Part shown: piece by piece, positions 1 through 8,382 of the stretch
How positions within the stretch are numbered: position 1 is the stretch's first letter
Layout: each line of letters starts with the position of its first letter
Origin: Anaerolineae bacterium
GTDB lineage: Bacteria; Chloroflexota; Anaerolineae; Anaerolineales; Anaerolineaceae
NCBI GenBank assembly: GCA_013178095.1
Contig: JABLXK010000002.1
Span: forward strand, 124,001-188,000
Length of the DNA: 64,000 nt
Direction: 5' to 3'
Notes under the pieces: generated by a model
The model's input: the letters and a program-made list of their open reading frames with translations, nothing else
The model's database searches: none
Told to the model about the DNA's origin: nothing
Made by a program: the position numbers and the translations under genes

Positions 1-86
1 TAATCAATCCTTTATAGACATATTGGCATAACTTCTGTTTATAGTATTGGTGGGCATGCTGTCCATAACATTTAAAGGAGTAACTT

Positions 87-851
87 TTGATCCAAATCAA
101 GAACCAACACGAGATAGACGCGCTAAGAGGCGCCGGACAGATCGTGGCCCTGACTTTCGTCGAAATCGAGCCATTGATCCAACCGGGGGCGGCATTATGC
201 GATATTGATCAGGTTGCGGAAAAATTTATCCGAAAACATGGGGCGGAAACACTTTACAAAGGCATCCGACAATTACCGCACCAGCGCCCATTCCCTGGTG
301 TGATCTGCGCTTCCGTCAACCAGCAAATTTGCCACGGAATCCCGGATAAACGTGAATTGAAAGAGGGTGATATCGTGGGAATCGATATCGGCTTGCGGTA
401 CAAAGGTTGGTGCGGTGATATGTGCCGCACTTTCGAGGTCGGGCAAGTGGCGCCCGAAACACATCGATTGGTGGAAACGTCGCGCGAAGCATTACAAAAA
501 GGCATCGCAGCGGCGGCAGCGGGAAACCGCCTCGGCGCAATCGGGGCGGCGATCCAGGCTTTTGCAGAAAGCAAAGGATACTCTGTCGTACGCGAATATG
601 GCGGCCATGGCATCGGGCGCAATCTGTGGGAGGATCCCTTTGTGCCGCATATCGGCCCAGCCGATCGAGGACCGGTCTTGAAAGAAGGCATGGTTTTAAA
701 TATCGAACCAATGATTAATATCGGCAAACCGGATACTATTTTAATGAACGATCAATGGTCGGTTGAGACTGCCGATGGTTCTTTATCCGCACAATTTGAA
801 GATACAGTTGTGATCACAAACAACGGGCCGCAGATATTAACCTGTATATAG
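87..851 (+). CDS. map: Methionine aminopeptidase, type I
   Basis: Cytosolic metalloprotease that removes the initiator methionine from new proteins. The pita-bread-fold metal ligands are all visible: D100 (in GIDIG), D111 (in GDMCRTF), H174 (in GGHGIG), E207 (in NIEPM) and E238 (in QFEDT), with the substrate-contacting H83. The 254-residue length fits the bacterial type I enzyme without an N-terminal extension. The start is a TTG, supported by an AAAGGAG ribosome site ending 6 nt upstream. The gene lies 24 nt before an MFS transporter. It is not next to secY/adk, where map often sits, which may mean a second map copy exists elsewhere (inference). Confidence 0.96.
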   Translation: MIQIKNQHEIDALRGAGQIVALTFVEIEPLIQPGAALCDIDQVAEKFIRKHGAETLYKGIRQLPHQRPFPGVICASVNQQICHGIPDKRELKEGDIVGIDIGLRYKGWCGDMCRTFEVGQVAPETHRLVETSREALQKGIAAAAAGNRLGAIGAAIQAFAESKGYSVVREYGGHGIGRNLWEDPFVPHIGPADRGPVLKEGMVLNIEPMINIGKPDTILMNDQWSVETADGSLSAQFEDTVVITNNGPQILTCI

Positions 852-875
852 TCATCAACAACACTGGGAGGAGCA

Positions 876-2045
876 ATGACCAAAACACAGCGCTACACGA
901 TGTTCGCATTACTGTATTTTGCGGAGGGGGCGATCCTGAGTTACTTCACTTCGCTGAACTCGCTCTACCTGCAATCCTTTGGGCTGGACATGAGTCAGGT
1001 GGGTATCATTGGCACGATTGCCATGATCCCGTTCGTAATCAAGATTTTTCTGGGAATGTTGAGCGATAAGGTCAATTTTTTTGGATTGGGCCATCGAAAG
1101 CCATATATTATTTTAGGATTAGCAATCCAGGTTATTTGTCTGATCTTGATACCATCTATCGATCCGGGCAGGGAATTTTGGGCTTACGCCGGCATGGCAT
1201 TCATTACCGTCACGGGTATGGCTCTCTATGATACCTGCACAGATGGTCTGGCGCTGGACACCACTGCGCGGGATGAAGAAGGCATTATTCAAGGTTTCAT
1301 GGGAGGCGGACGCGCGGCAGGGATGGTGGTGGTTTCCAGCCTGCTTGGTTTGATTGTTCAGAATACCTCCTGGCGGCTTGGTTTTTATTTCCTGGCGCTG
1401 GTTTCATTGCTGCCTCTGCCTTTCGTTTTCTTTGCCCGTGAGATCCAGCGCACTCCCGAAAGAACATTTGATTGGGGTGCTTTCAGCAGCTTTAAAAAGC
1501 CCAACGTGATCTCCCTGGGTATTTTAGGCGCGTTGTACTCGCTGATTATTTATGGCGCCAACCAGATCGTTAATCCATCTCTGGTACAAAAATTCTCCAT
1601 AAATTATTCCACCGCCGGTTTTATCTCAACCGTATTAAGCCTGGGAATTGTACTTGGCAGCGTGTTCGGCGGGAGGATTACCGACAAGATCGGCCAAAAA
1701 CGTTCGGTGCAGACGGCTTTGGTTATCTCGATGATCTCGGTGGCTTTGTTGGCTGCCATCATTGCTCCCTGGATGGCGTGGGTCTTAATCTTCATCTTTG
1801 GATTAGCTTTCGGCTTCTATGAAACGGTGTTTTTTGCCATTTCCATGCGCGTCACCGACGGGCGCATCGCCGCCACCATGTTCTCCATCCTGATGGCAAT
1901 TGCCAATATTGGCACCGGGATTGGGTTGGGCGTGACTGGGGTGATGTCGGACGCGCTCGGATTCAACGCCACCTTCCTCATTTTGGCGGTATTGAACCTG
2001 GCGACGCTGCCGTTAATCCGAATCATTTTCCCTGAAAAGCAATAG
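876..2045 (+). CDS. MFS transporter
   Basis: Integral membrane protein of 389 residues with 11-12 hydrophobic segments. The cytoplasmic loop after the second helix has the MFS A-type motif (GMLSDK followed by GHRKP near residues 60-75), and an acidic-glycine stretch DTCTDGLALDT lies near residue 120. Those features resemble proton-coupled permeases of the AmpG/BT1-like part of the superfamily, but the substrate cannot be read from the sequence. A GGGAGGAG ribosome site lies just before the ATG. It probably forms a two-gene transcript with map and is followed by the 87-bp repeat block and a convergent gene. Confidence 0.85.
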   Translation: MTKTQRYTMFALLYFAEGAILSYFTSLNSLYLQSFGLDMSQVGIIGTIAMIPFVIKIFLGMLSDKVNFFGLGHRKPYIILGLAIQVICLILIPSIDPGREFWAYAGMAFITVTGMALYDTCTDGLALDTTARDEEGIIQGFMGGGRAAGMVVVSSLLGLIVQNTSWRLGFYFLALVSLLPLPFVFFAREIQRTPERTFDWGAFSSFKKPNVISLGILGALYSLIIYGANQIVNPSLVQKFSINYSTAGFISTVLSLGIVLGSVFGGRITDKIGQKRSVQTALVISMISVALLAAIIAPWMAWVLIFIFGLAFGFYETVFFAISMRVTDGRIAATMFSILMAIANIGTGIGLGVTGVMSDALGFNATFLILAVLNLATLPLIRIIFPEKQ

Positions 2046-2077
2046 CGTCTTGATTTTATTAATTTAAAATCACATGT

Positions 2078-2436
2078 CCGCGAAAGCAAATCAGGATTTC
2101 GCGAAGTGCGGAATGCTGTGGCGATCTCCAGCCGTGAGATCACGTCACCCTGCTGGCGCAGGGTTCGCGAAGACAAGTCAGGATTTTGCTGGGCGTGGAA
2201 TGCTGTGGCGATCTCAAGCCGTGAGATCGCGCCACCCTGCTGGCGCAGGGTTCGCGAAGACAAATTAAGATTTCGCGGGGAGCGGAATGGCGTGGCGATC
2301 TCCAGCTATGAGATCGCGTCACCCTGCTGGCGCAGGGTTCACGAAGACAAATCAGGATTTTGCTGGGCGTGGAATGCTGTGGCGATCTCAATCCGTGAGA
2401 TCGCGTCACCCTGCTAACGCAGGGTTCGCGAAGACA
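2078..2436. repeat. Four tandem copies of an 87-bp palindromic repeat
   Basis: Copies begin at 2091, 2178, 2265 and 2352, an exact 87-nt period, with a partial unit before the first. Each unit contains two hairpins: GCGATCTCA...TGAGATCGC (9-bp arms) and CCCTGC...GCAGGG, followed by TTCGCGAA. Copies 1 and 3 resemble each other (GATTTCGCG start), as do copies 2 and 4 (GATTTTGCTGGGCGTGG start), so the array is an A-B-A-B duplication of a 174-bp dimer. It fills most of the 487-nt gap between convergent genes. No promoter or gene is supported here. It resembles a REP/BIME-type intergenic element rather than CRISPR, as there are no unique spacers. Confidence 0.93.
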
Positions 2437-2532
2437 GTATTGTGGGCAGATTTTAAAATAAAGCGGCGGCAATACTCAAAACTACTGAGTACAGGTGGAA
2501 TGCAGCCCGCCGTTCCTCAATATTGGATACTT

Positions 2533-4014
2533 TTATTGTTCCTGGATATCAAAGTAGTTATAGGTGGCCCGCGAGATCTGTCCAAATAAATAGTTGCCGA
2601 TATCAAAAATCAGTTGCGTCGGCTGGTACATGGCGACTACGATAATGTAATCACCACCTGGTGAATAAACGATGCCTGCATCCAGCATGGTGTGGATCAC
2701 GCCGTCCGTCTCAGCCACCCAACCATGTTTATGGGCGATTTGAATGCCGTCGGGGAGGGTGGCGTCGAGTAATTGACCGATCTTGTTCAGTGAAAGATAC
2801 GTGATCATTTTTTGGCATTCGGATTGGGTAATCCTGCCGGGGAAAACCGCCGCGAAAGTACCGCCGCCATCCTGGGCGCACTGGTAAATATCATCCAAAA
2901 TCATACCCAGATCGGCAGTTGTGGTTTGATTATAGATATCCGGTCCGGTGTCGTAATCCAAGCGTTGATTGGCGGGCGTCAGGTAGCGCTGCAAAAGGGG
3001 GGCGCCGTAATAAAAATATCCAGCCATAAAGGTATTTTCCAACCCCAATTTTTTCATGTCCTCGGTCATCATGATCGGGCCGAGATTGGGGTCGAGGTAG
3101 GTTTGCATAAGTGTGTCAGCAGGCGTGTCTTCGGAAATCTCGATCATCTGCTCCATCAACGTCTGCGCATACTGGGGTGTGGGTTCGTTAAGCGCTTCAA
3201 AGATGGATACCATGATCGGTATCTTGATGGTACTCCAGGCGGAAAAAGCGATACCAGGTTTAATATCAGTGCCATTCTCGTAAGCGAAGTTAATTTCTTC
3301 ACGGTTTTCTAGATCAAGGATGTAAACTTCAGTTAATCCGTCGAATTTGGATTTATCCAGGATTTGCTTGATAAGAATTTCCAGGTTTTTCAACGATGGT
3401 CTGGAAGGCGCAACTTCATTTATGACCAAAGCCGCCGTTCGCTCAAAGGGCGAGCGCAGCGCTTTCTCGACCACGGCCAGCGATTTTTCAATATCAAGGA
3501 CGTAACCGGGCTTTCCATATTGAAAATTGATCGTTCCGGCCAGAGGGATAGACGCCTCTGGAACTTGGTCATACCGCGCAGCCACTTCGTCCATCAGGTA
3601 CAGGCGCAGACGGTTTTCATCGATGCTGGCAACGAGTGGTGTGTCGTTGGCCATCGGCGCGCGATTCCACAGGTAATTCCAATAACCCGACCAGAAAGGC
3701 GATTGCACGCGCTGCTTGTCCGCGGCGGCAATCATAGACTCGATATCCAGCTCGAACCCAATCTGCGAGGGCTTGACCTGGAAGAATTGGTCCTTGTAAA
3801 CGAGTTCAATAGCGGTGTTATAAGCCTGGTTGACCCGTTCGGCGGCTTCTTCCTGATTTAAACCGCCAACAGCGATACCGGCAATTTTCGTGCCGGAGGG
3901 AAAACCAGCCCTGAGGCGGCTGTACTGGATGAGCGACATGACCAACAGGACAGCGGAAAGGACAATCAAGCCGATAGAAATCCATCGAATAAGATTGATG
4001 CGGCTAATTTTCAA
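2533..4014 (-). CDS. Membrane-anchored serine hydrolase (beta-lactamase/PBP-like) with PG-binding domain
   Basis: 493 residues: one N-terminal membrane helix (about 10-30), a YoaR-type peptidoglycan-binding-like region (about 42-200) and a class A beta-lactamase-like domain (about 215-480) outside the cell. The active-site tetrad S261-T-I-K264 is present. The second motif reads S294-E-D rather than S-x-N, and the third reads K429-H-G instead of K-T/S-G. These changes suggest a cell-wall or other serine hydrolase rather than a true antibiotic-degrading lactamase (inference). AGGAG-like sequence (GGAGATTTT) lies upstream of the ATG. It is convergent with the MFS gene across the repeat block and divergent from the cNMP/PH-domain gene. 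Confidence 0.8.
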   Translation of the reverse strand: MKISRINLIRWISIGLIVLSAVLLVMSLIQYSRLRAGFPSGTKIAGIAVGGLNQEEAAERVNQAYNTAIELVYKDQFFQVKPSQIGFELDIESMIAAADKQRVQSPFWSGYWNYLWNRAPMANDTPLVASIDENRLRLYLMDEVAARYDQVPEASIPLAGTINFQYGKPGYVLDIEKSLAVVEKALRSPFERTAALVINEVAPSRPSLKNLEILIKQILDKSKFDGLTEVYILDLENREEINFAYENGTDIKPGIAFSAWSTIKIPIMVSIFEALNEPTPQYAQTLMEQMIEISEDTPADTLMQTYLDPNLGPIMMTEDMKKLGLENTFMAGYFYYGAPLLQRYLTPANQRLDYDTGPDIYNQTTTADLGMILDDIYQCAQDGGGTFAAVFPGRITQSECQKMITYLSLNKIGQLLDATLPDGIQIAHKHGWVAETDGVIHTMLDAGIVYSPGGDYIIVVAMYQPTQLIFDIGNYLFGQISRATYNYFDIQEQ

Positions 4015-4103
4015 AAATAAAATCTCCTTGCTTGTTTGAAGAGCGCCCCAATTTTACCAGAAGCGCCAAGTATTGATTTTATCACTCCAATAAATGGATA
4101 CGT

Positions 4104-4109
4104 TATACT
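4104..4109 (+). promoter_or_regulatory. -10 element (TATACT) 7 nt before the ATG
   Basis: TATACT is followed by 7 nt and then the ATG at 4117, so transcription would begin at or next to the start codon. No good -35 box is seen, and there is no Shine-Dalgarno sequence before 4117. This argues for a leaderless message. Confidence 0.45.
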
Positions 4110-4116
4110 TATCGGT

Positions 4117-5742
4117 ATGATCGTTAATCGGGAAAATTTAATCAAAAGCCTTGGGAAAACATTCCCGTTCAATTTAGCGGTTAGGAATCAAATTGCCGCA
4201 TTAGCCGATCGTACGGAGGTGGTATTTTTCAAGCGGGGTGATGTGATTTATCATGAAGGCGCTGCCGCCAGATCTCTTTATGTGGTATTTGAGGGGCAGG
4301 TCGAAGTGATCAAGGAAATCGGCCACTCATTCAAAAAGAAAAATATCATGAAGGCAGGCGATTTATTCGGCGAAGATATCCTTTCTGAAAAGAACAAACG
4401 CCGAACTGCTGCAAGAGCTATGGAAGACTCTTTATTGATCCGCATTGCTTTACCGGTCCTGGCCCGATTTATCCAACAAAATCCGGATTTGCGAAAATAT
4501 TTCCAATTTATTTCCGACACGTATGCGAATTTGCAGTCCAGGCAGCAGAATTTTGACCTTGATAATGAGACGGTGTACTTCATGGGACAGCCGCACAAGA
4601 TATTTCTTGTTGCGCGGGCGTGCTTCCTTTTTATCATTGCGATTTTGGCCATCAGTACTGTGCAATATCTGGCGTCGGTCAGAATCCTCTCCTCCGATAT
4701 AACCATGGGGGCTTTCCCGGCAATAATCGGGGTTTATTTCATTTGGTTATTCTGGAATATTTTGGAATGGGTTAATCACGTGTTTGTCTTCACGAACCGG
4801 CGTGTGATCAATTTCGACCGCAAGCTATTTCTTTATGAAAGCCGGGAAGAAACGCCCCTGGATGCCGTGGTTAGTTTTACCAGTCAAGCTAATTTTCTGG
4901 GAAGGCAATATGGATTTGGCGACCTGGCAATCAATACTTTCACCGGAATAATGGAATTGCGAAATTTACCGCAGATCGAGAGTGCCCAGAAGATGTTGGA
5001 ATACCTGATCGAGCGGGCTCATGAAGACCATTACATCGAAGAAAAACAGGATTTTGAGAATTTGCTGCGCGGTCGACGGGGTTTGAATATTGAGCAGCCA
5101 GTCGAAGAAAAACCTGATATGCAGGGGAGTGGCCGGGATCGGTTCAGTAGAAAAACCCATATCTATCATACCCATTGGCTTTTCCTGCTGCGTAAAACAA
5201 TCCTGCCTTTCCTTGTGACGGCGGGATCCGTCCTCGCATTTATCTTTCTATCAACATATTTTCCAACTGCGATGCAAAATGCAATAGTCAGGGGTTTAGT
5301 TTCTATTCTGATCGCGGCGGCAGCAGGTTGGTGGATTTATCAGTTCATTGATTGGCGCAACGATCGATACATCATCACTCCAGAACAGATCATCGATGTG
5401 TACCGTCACCCATTGGGTATGGAAGACAAGCGCACGGCGCCTTTGGAAAGCATTCAATCCATTCGTTACCAGCGCCAGGGCTTATTGGGAATCCTTTTCG
5501 ATTACGGAACGGTTTACATAAAAGTGGGAAACGAGGATTTCACTTTCAATAATATTCATCATCCATTAAAGGTTCAGCAGACCTTGTTTGGTTATTTGGA
5601 ACAGGCAAATTTGATTGAGAAACAAGCCAACCTGGTGGAGCAGCGCCGGCAGATGGCGGAATGGATGGATACCTATCAGCAGTTCAACAAGGATCATCCC
5701 GAGGATACTTCCGGCTCGAATAAATTAGATAAATCAGAGTAA
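4117..5742 (+). CDS. Cyclic nucleotide-binding domain protein with two bacterial PH domains and four TM helices
   Basis: 541 residues. Order: cNMP-binding domain (about 25-135) with a recognisable phosphate-binding cassette (FGED near 86 and RRTAAR near 95); two membrane helices (about 165-190 and 198-218); a bPH2/YdbT-like domain (about 222-300); a charged linker; two more helices (about 372-425); and a second PH-like domain (about 428-510) ending in a charged tail. It is probably a membrane protein with cytosolic ligand-binding and PH domains; function unknown. An upstream TTG at 4036 would add 27 residues, but it has no ribosome site. ATG 4117 sits 7 nt after a TATACT box and is preferred. 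Confidence 0.75.
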   Translation: MIVNRENLIKSLGKTFPFNLAVRNQIAALADRTEVVFFKRGDVIYHEGAAARSLYVVFEGQVEVIKEIGHSFKKKNIMKAGDLFGEDILSEKNKRRTAARAMEDSLLIRIALPVLARFIQQNPDLRKYFQFISDTYANLQSRQQNFDLDNETVYFMGQPHKIFLVARACFLFIIAILAISTVQYLASVRILSSDITMGAFPAIIGVYFIWLFWNILEWVNHVFVFTNRRVINFDRKLFLYESREETPLDAVVSFTSQANFLGRQYGFGDLAINTFTGIMELRNLPQIESAQKMLEYLIERAHEDHYIEEKQDFENLLRGRRGLNIEQPVEEKPDMQGSGRDRFSRKTHIYHTHWLFLLRKTILPFLVTAGSVLAFIFLSTYFPTAMQNAIVRGLVSILIAAAAGWWIYQFIDWRNDRYIITPEQIIDVYRHPLGMEDKRTAPLESIQSIRYQRQGLLGILFDYGTVYIKVGNEDFTFNNIHHPLKVQQTLFGYLEQANLIEKQANLVEQRRQMAEWMDTYQQFNKDHPEDTSGSNKLDKSE

Positions 5743-5783
5743 AATGCTATAAATTAAGTCGAAATTGAAAGGTATAGGAGTTC

Positions 5784-6293
5784 ATGGCAATTCGCGAGGT
5801 TGTGAAATTACCGGAGCCAATTCTGCGTAAACAAGCGCATAAAGTAACTGATTTCGGTAAGGACGCCCAAAAATTAATTAACGATATGATCGACACCCTG
5901 CATGACGAGCCGGGAGTGGGATTGGCGGCTCCGCAGGTGAATGTGTCGCTGCGATGGATTGTGGTGGAATACCCGCTGGATGATTCAAAAGAGAACGCCA
6001 AACCAAAGATATTCGTTGTCGCCAATCCCGAGATCACGCAAATATCTCCGGAAACCGTGAAAGGGATTGAAGGCTGCCTGTCGGTTCCGAACCTGTTTGG
6101 CGAGGTGGAGCGTGCTTTGGAGATCACAGTTACCGGCTTGAACCGCCAGGGGAAGAAGCAAAAGATTCATGCCAAAGGATGGCTGGCCCGCATATTCCAG
6201 CATGAAATCGATCACCTGAACGGCGTTCTGTTCGTTGACCGCGCCGAGAAACTATATCAACCGGAAGAAGTCGAAGAAGGCAGCAGCGTCTAA
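5784..6293 (+). CDS. def: Peptide deformylase
   Basis: Removes the N-formyl group from nascent proteins, acting just before methionine aminopeptidase, which is also in this window. All three family motifs are present in the 169 residues: GVGLAAPQ (44-51), EGCLS (96-100) and HEIDH (140-144). Metal ligands are C98, H140 and H144, with catalytic E141. An AGGAG site precedes the ATG by only 3 nt, a short spacing, and TATAAA lies about 30 nt upstream. recF follows 11 nt after the stop, so the two are probably co-transcribed. Confidence 0.97.
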   Translation: MAIREVVKLPEPILRKQAHKVTDFGKDAQKLINDMIDTLHDEPGVGLAAPQVNVSLRWIVVEYPLDDSKENAKPKIFVVANPEITQISPETVKGIEGCLSVPNLFGEVERALEITVTGLNRQGKKQKIHAKGWLARIFQHEIDHLNGVLFVDRAEKLYQPEEVEEGSSV

Positions 6294-6304
6294 CTTCGAA
6301 TGCC

Positions 6305-7513
6305 ATGCAAATCCTGTCGCTTTCCCTGTCCAATTACCGTATTTTTAAACGTCTGGAGATGGATTTTCCCCAACGGTTAACCCTGTTGGTCGGAAATAAT
6401 GCACAGGGAAAAACCAGCATTCTGGAAGCCATTCATTTTCTATCCATATTTACCTCGCCGCTGGCCTCCAGCGATCGTGAGGCGATTAACCTTTTAGCCT
6501 TGAAGGAGGAAATTCCGGTCGGGCGTATCGTCGGCGGGATTCAAAAAGCCGGTAAAAAACATACGCTGGAGATCCGGTTGATCTTAAATCCTGCGCAAAA
6601 TGGATCGGGGCGCCTGCGCAAAGAGGTATTGATTGACGGCGTTAAAAAGAAGTTGTTCGACGCGGTGGGATTTTTCAATTCCGTACTCTTTCTGCCACAG
6701 ATGACCCGTATTCTTGAAGACGGACCGGAGGAGCGACGGAAGTATATCGATCAACTGCTTTCCCAGGCATATCCAGGTTACGTGCGGGCATTGAGCGATT
6801 ACCAGGCGGCTTTATCACGCCGTAATGCGCTGTTGAAGTTGTTATTTGACAAAGGCGGGGATGAGGGGCAATTGGCATACTGGGACGAAATGATTGCCAC
6901 CAACGGAGCTACTATCATCGAAGCCCGCATTAAATCCATCTCCGATTTTGAAGAATATTTCCGGGAACAATTCAGGCGCTTAACCGGCAGCCGCGAGGAA
7001 ATCCGCCTGGATTATCAGCCCTCCTATAATGGTGAAAACCAGGCCAACCGCCAATTGGAGCTGGGTATCAATCAATCTGCAAGTAATCCGTTCGGTTATG
7101 CAGAAATCCGTGAAAATTTTCTCGCACGGCTTAAAACGCTCCGCAGGGAAGAGATCCGGCGCGGCGTCACCACTATCGGCCCGCATCGCGATGAGATCCG
7201 GTTCTTTTCCAACGATATTGATCTGGGTGTGTTCGGCTCGCGCGGGCAGATCCGCACAGCCGTGATGGCGTTAAAAATTGCTGAAACACAATGGTTAAAG
7301 GATAAATCCGGCGAATTGCCCGTTCTGCTGCTGGACGAGACCCTGGCGGAGCTGGATGAACTGCGCCGCGCTGATTTGTTGAACAGCCTGGGTTTGGATG
7401 AGCAGGCCATTCTGACAACCACGGACCTGAAATTGTTTTCCCCTGATTTCGCCAAAACCTGCCAGGTGTGGCAGGTCGCTGAGGGGCGTGTGGAAAAATC
7501 CAACTCAGGTTAG
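6305..7513 (+). CDS. recF: DNA replication and repair protein RecF
   Basis: ABC/SMC-like ATPase that helps load RecA at gapped DNA with RecO and RecR. Walker A is G30-NNAQGKTS. The signature region is FGSRGQIRTAVMALK (near 312-326), and Walker B with the D-loop is LLLDETLAELD (near 339-349). The 402-residue length is slightly above the usual 360-380. Unlike the classical dnaA-dnaN-recF-gyrB order, it follows def, and no replication genes are adjacent. Its 3' end overlaps the convergent rsmG by 9 nt. Confidence 0.95.
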   Translation: MQILSLSLSNYRIFKRLEMDFPQRLTLLVGNNAQGKTSILEAIHFLSIFTSPLASSDREAINLLALKEEIPVGRIVGGIQKAGKKHTLEIRLILNPAQNGSGRLRKEVLIDGVKKKLFDAVGFFNSVLFLPQMTRILEDGPEERRKYIDQLLSQAYPGYVRALSDYQAALSRRNALLKLLFDKGGDEGQLAYWDEMIATNGATIIEARIKSISDFEEYFREQFRRLTGSREEIRLDYQPSYNGENQANRQLELGINQSASNPFGYAEIRENFLARLKTLRREEIRRGVTTIGPHRDEIRFFSNDIDLGVFGSRGQIRTAVMALKIAETQWLKDKSGELPVLLLDETLAELDELRRADLLNSLGLDEQAILTTTDLKLFSPDFAKTCQVWQVAEGRVEKSNSG

Positions 7514-8215
7514 CGGATTTTTTGAGGGCAGCCCGGCTTTGCGCGGGAATTTTGGGGGAGTGGGTTTGCGCTTGCCGATCTTAATCAGCGCGCGTTTTTC
7601 TTTCAAGCCAGGCAATTCGAATTCATCCACCTGTTCTACTTCTCCTCCCAGAAGCGTGATTGCTCCGGCAGCTTGTTCCAATTCCAATCTGGCGCTGGAG
7701 CCTTTCTGCGCCAGCATGCTGCCGCCGATGCGTACGAGCGGCAGCAGGTACTCAGCCAGCACCGGCATGGGCGCCAGGGCGCGCGCCACCGCCCAATCGT
7801 ATTTCTCTCTGTGGCTGAGATCCTGCCCCAGGTCTTCAACGCGTGCGTGCAGTATGGCAACATCCCTCAAGCCTAACTGTTTAACGACTTCCGAACAGAA
7901 TTCCGCTTTCTTGCCCACGGACTCCACCAATGTTAGTCGGAAATCCGGCCGAACAATTTTGAGAGGGATGCCCGGAAAACCAGCTCCGCAGCCCACATCG
8001 ATGATGGCGGCGGAAATATCCTGGATCACTCGCAGGCAGGTGAGGGAATCGTAGAAATGCTTCAGGCGGATGCCTTCGGGGTCGGCGATGGCGGTCAGGT
8101 TGAATTTCTGGTTCCATTCCGTCAACAACTCTTCGTAGCGCTTGAAAAGCTGAAGCTGATCTGCGGTCAATTCCACCTTCAAGTTAGTAAGAACCAAATT
8201 AGAAAAATCTTGCAT
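7505..8215 (-). CDS. rsmG: 16S rRNA (guanine-527-N7)-methyltransferase
   Basis: Methylates G527 of 16S rRNA using S-adenosylmethionine. The 236-residue protein has the typical N-terminal NLTAI segment (39-43) and HFYDSL (53-58), and the SAM-binding VGCGAGFPG (74-82). The start at 8215 is chosen because the family begins there and TATAAT lies 7 nt upstream on the minus strand, which would give a leaderless message. The frame stays open to 8314, but that extension has no family similarity and contains the promoter. It overlaps recF by 9 nt tail to tail. Confidence 0.94.
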   Translation of the reverse strand: MQDFSNLVLTNLKVELTADQLQLFKRYEELLTEWNQKFNLTAIADPEGIRLKHFYDSLTCLRVIQDISAAIIDVGCGAGFPGIPLKIVRPDFRLTLVESVGKKAEFCSEVVKQLGLRDVAILHARVEDLGQDLSHREKYDWAVARALAPMPVLAEYLLPLVRIGGSMLAQKGSSARLELEQAAGAITLLGGEVEQVDEFELPGLKEKRALIKIGKRKPTPPKFPRKAGLPSKNPLT

Positions 8216-8222
8216 GACACAA

Positions 8223-8228
8223 ATTATA
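8223..8228 (-). promoter_or_regulatory. -10 element (TATAAT) 7 nt before the rsmG ATG
   Basis: A perfect TATAAT on the minus strand ends 7 nt before the rsmG ATG, so the predicted transcript begins at or beside the start codon. No convincing -35 hexamer is visible at 16-18 nt. Confidence 0.55.
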
Positions 8229-8382
8229 CCGACATCCAGAGCAGCCGGAGGCGATTCCCGCATGTTCAGCAAGCGGGATTCCACCAAATGGAAGAGATGG
8301 CAGGCAGCTTCCATTCATGGGAAGATTCTAAAATATCGCTATAATAGGTCGATCACAAGAGATCGAAAGGCAATCAGGTCCA

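Noticed and set aside
2091..2436. Possible CRISPR array
   Set aside because: The units are contiguous 87-bp copies with no unique spacers and no cas genes nearby.
2074..2589. Overlapping short open frames on both strands in the repeat block
   Set aside because: They are products of the 87-bp period (87 is divisible by 3, so frames stay open) and have no ribosome sites or family similarity.
7488..8054. 188-residue plus-strand open frame opposite rsmG
   Set aside because: Serine-rich antisense shadow of rsmG with no ribosome site; rsmG is clearly the real gene.
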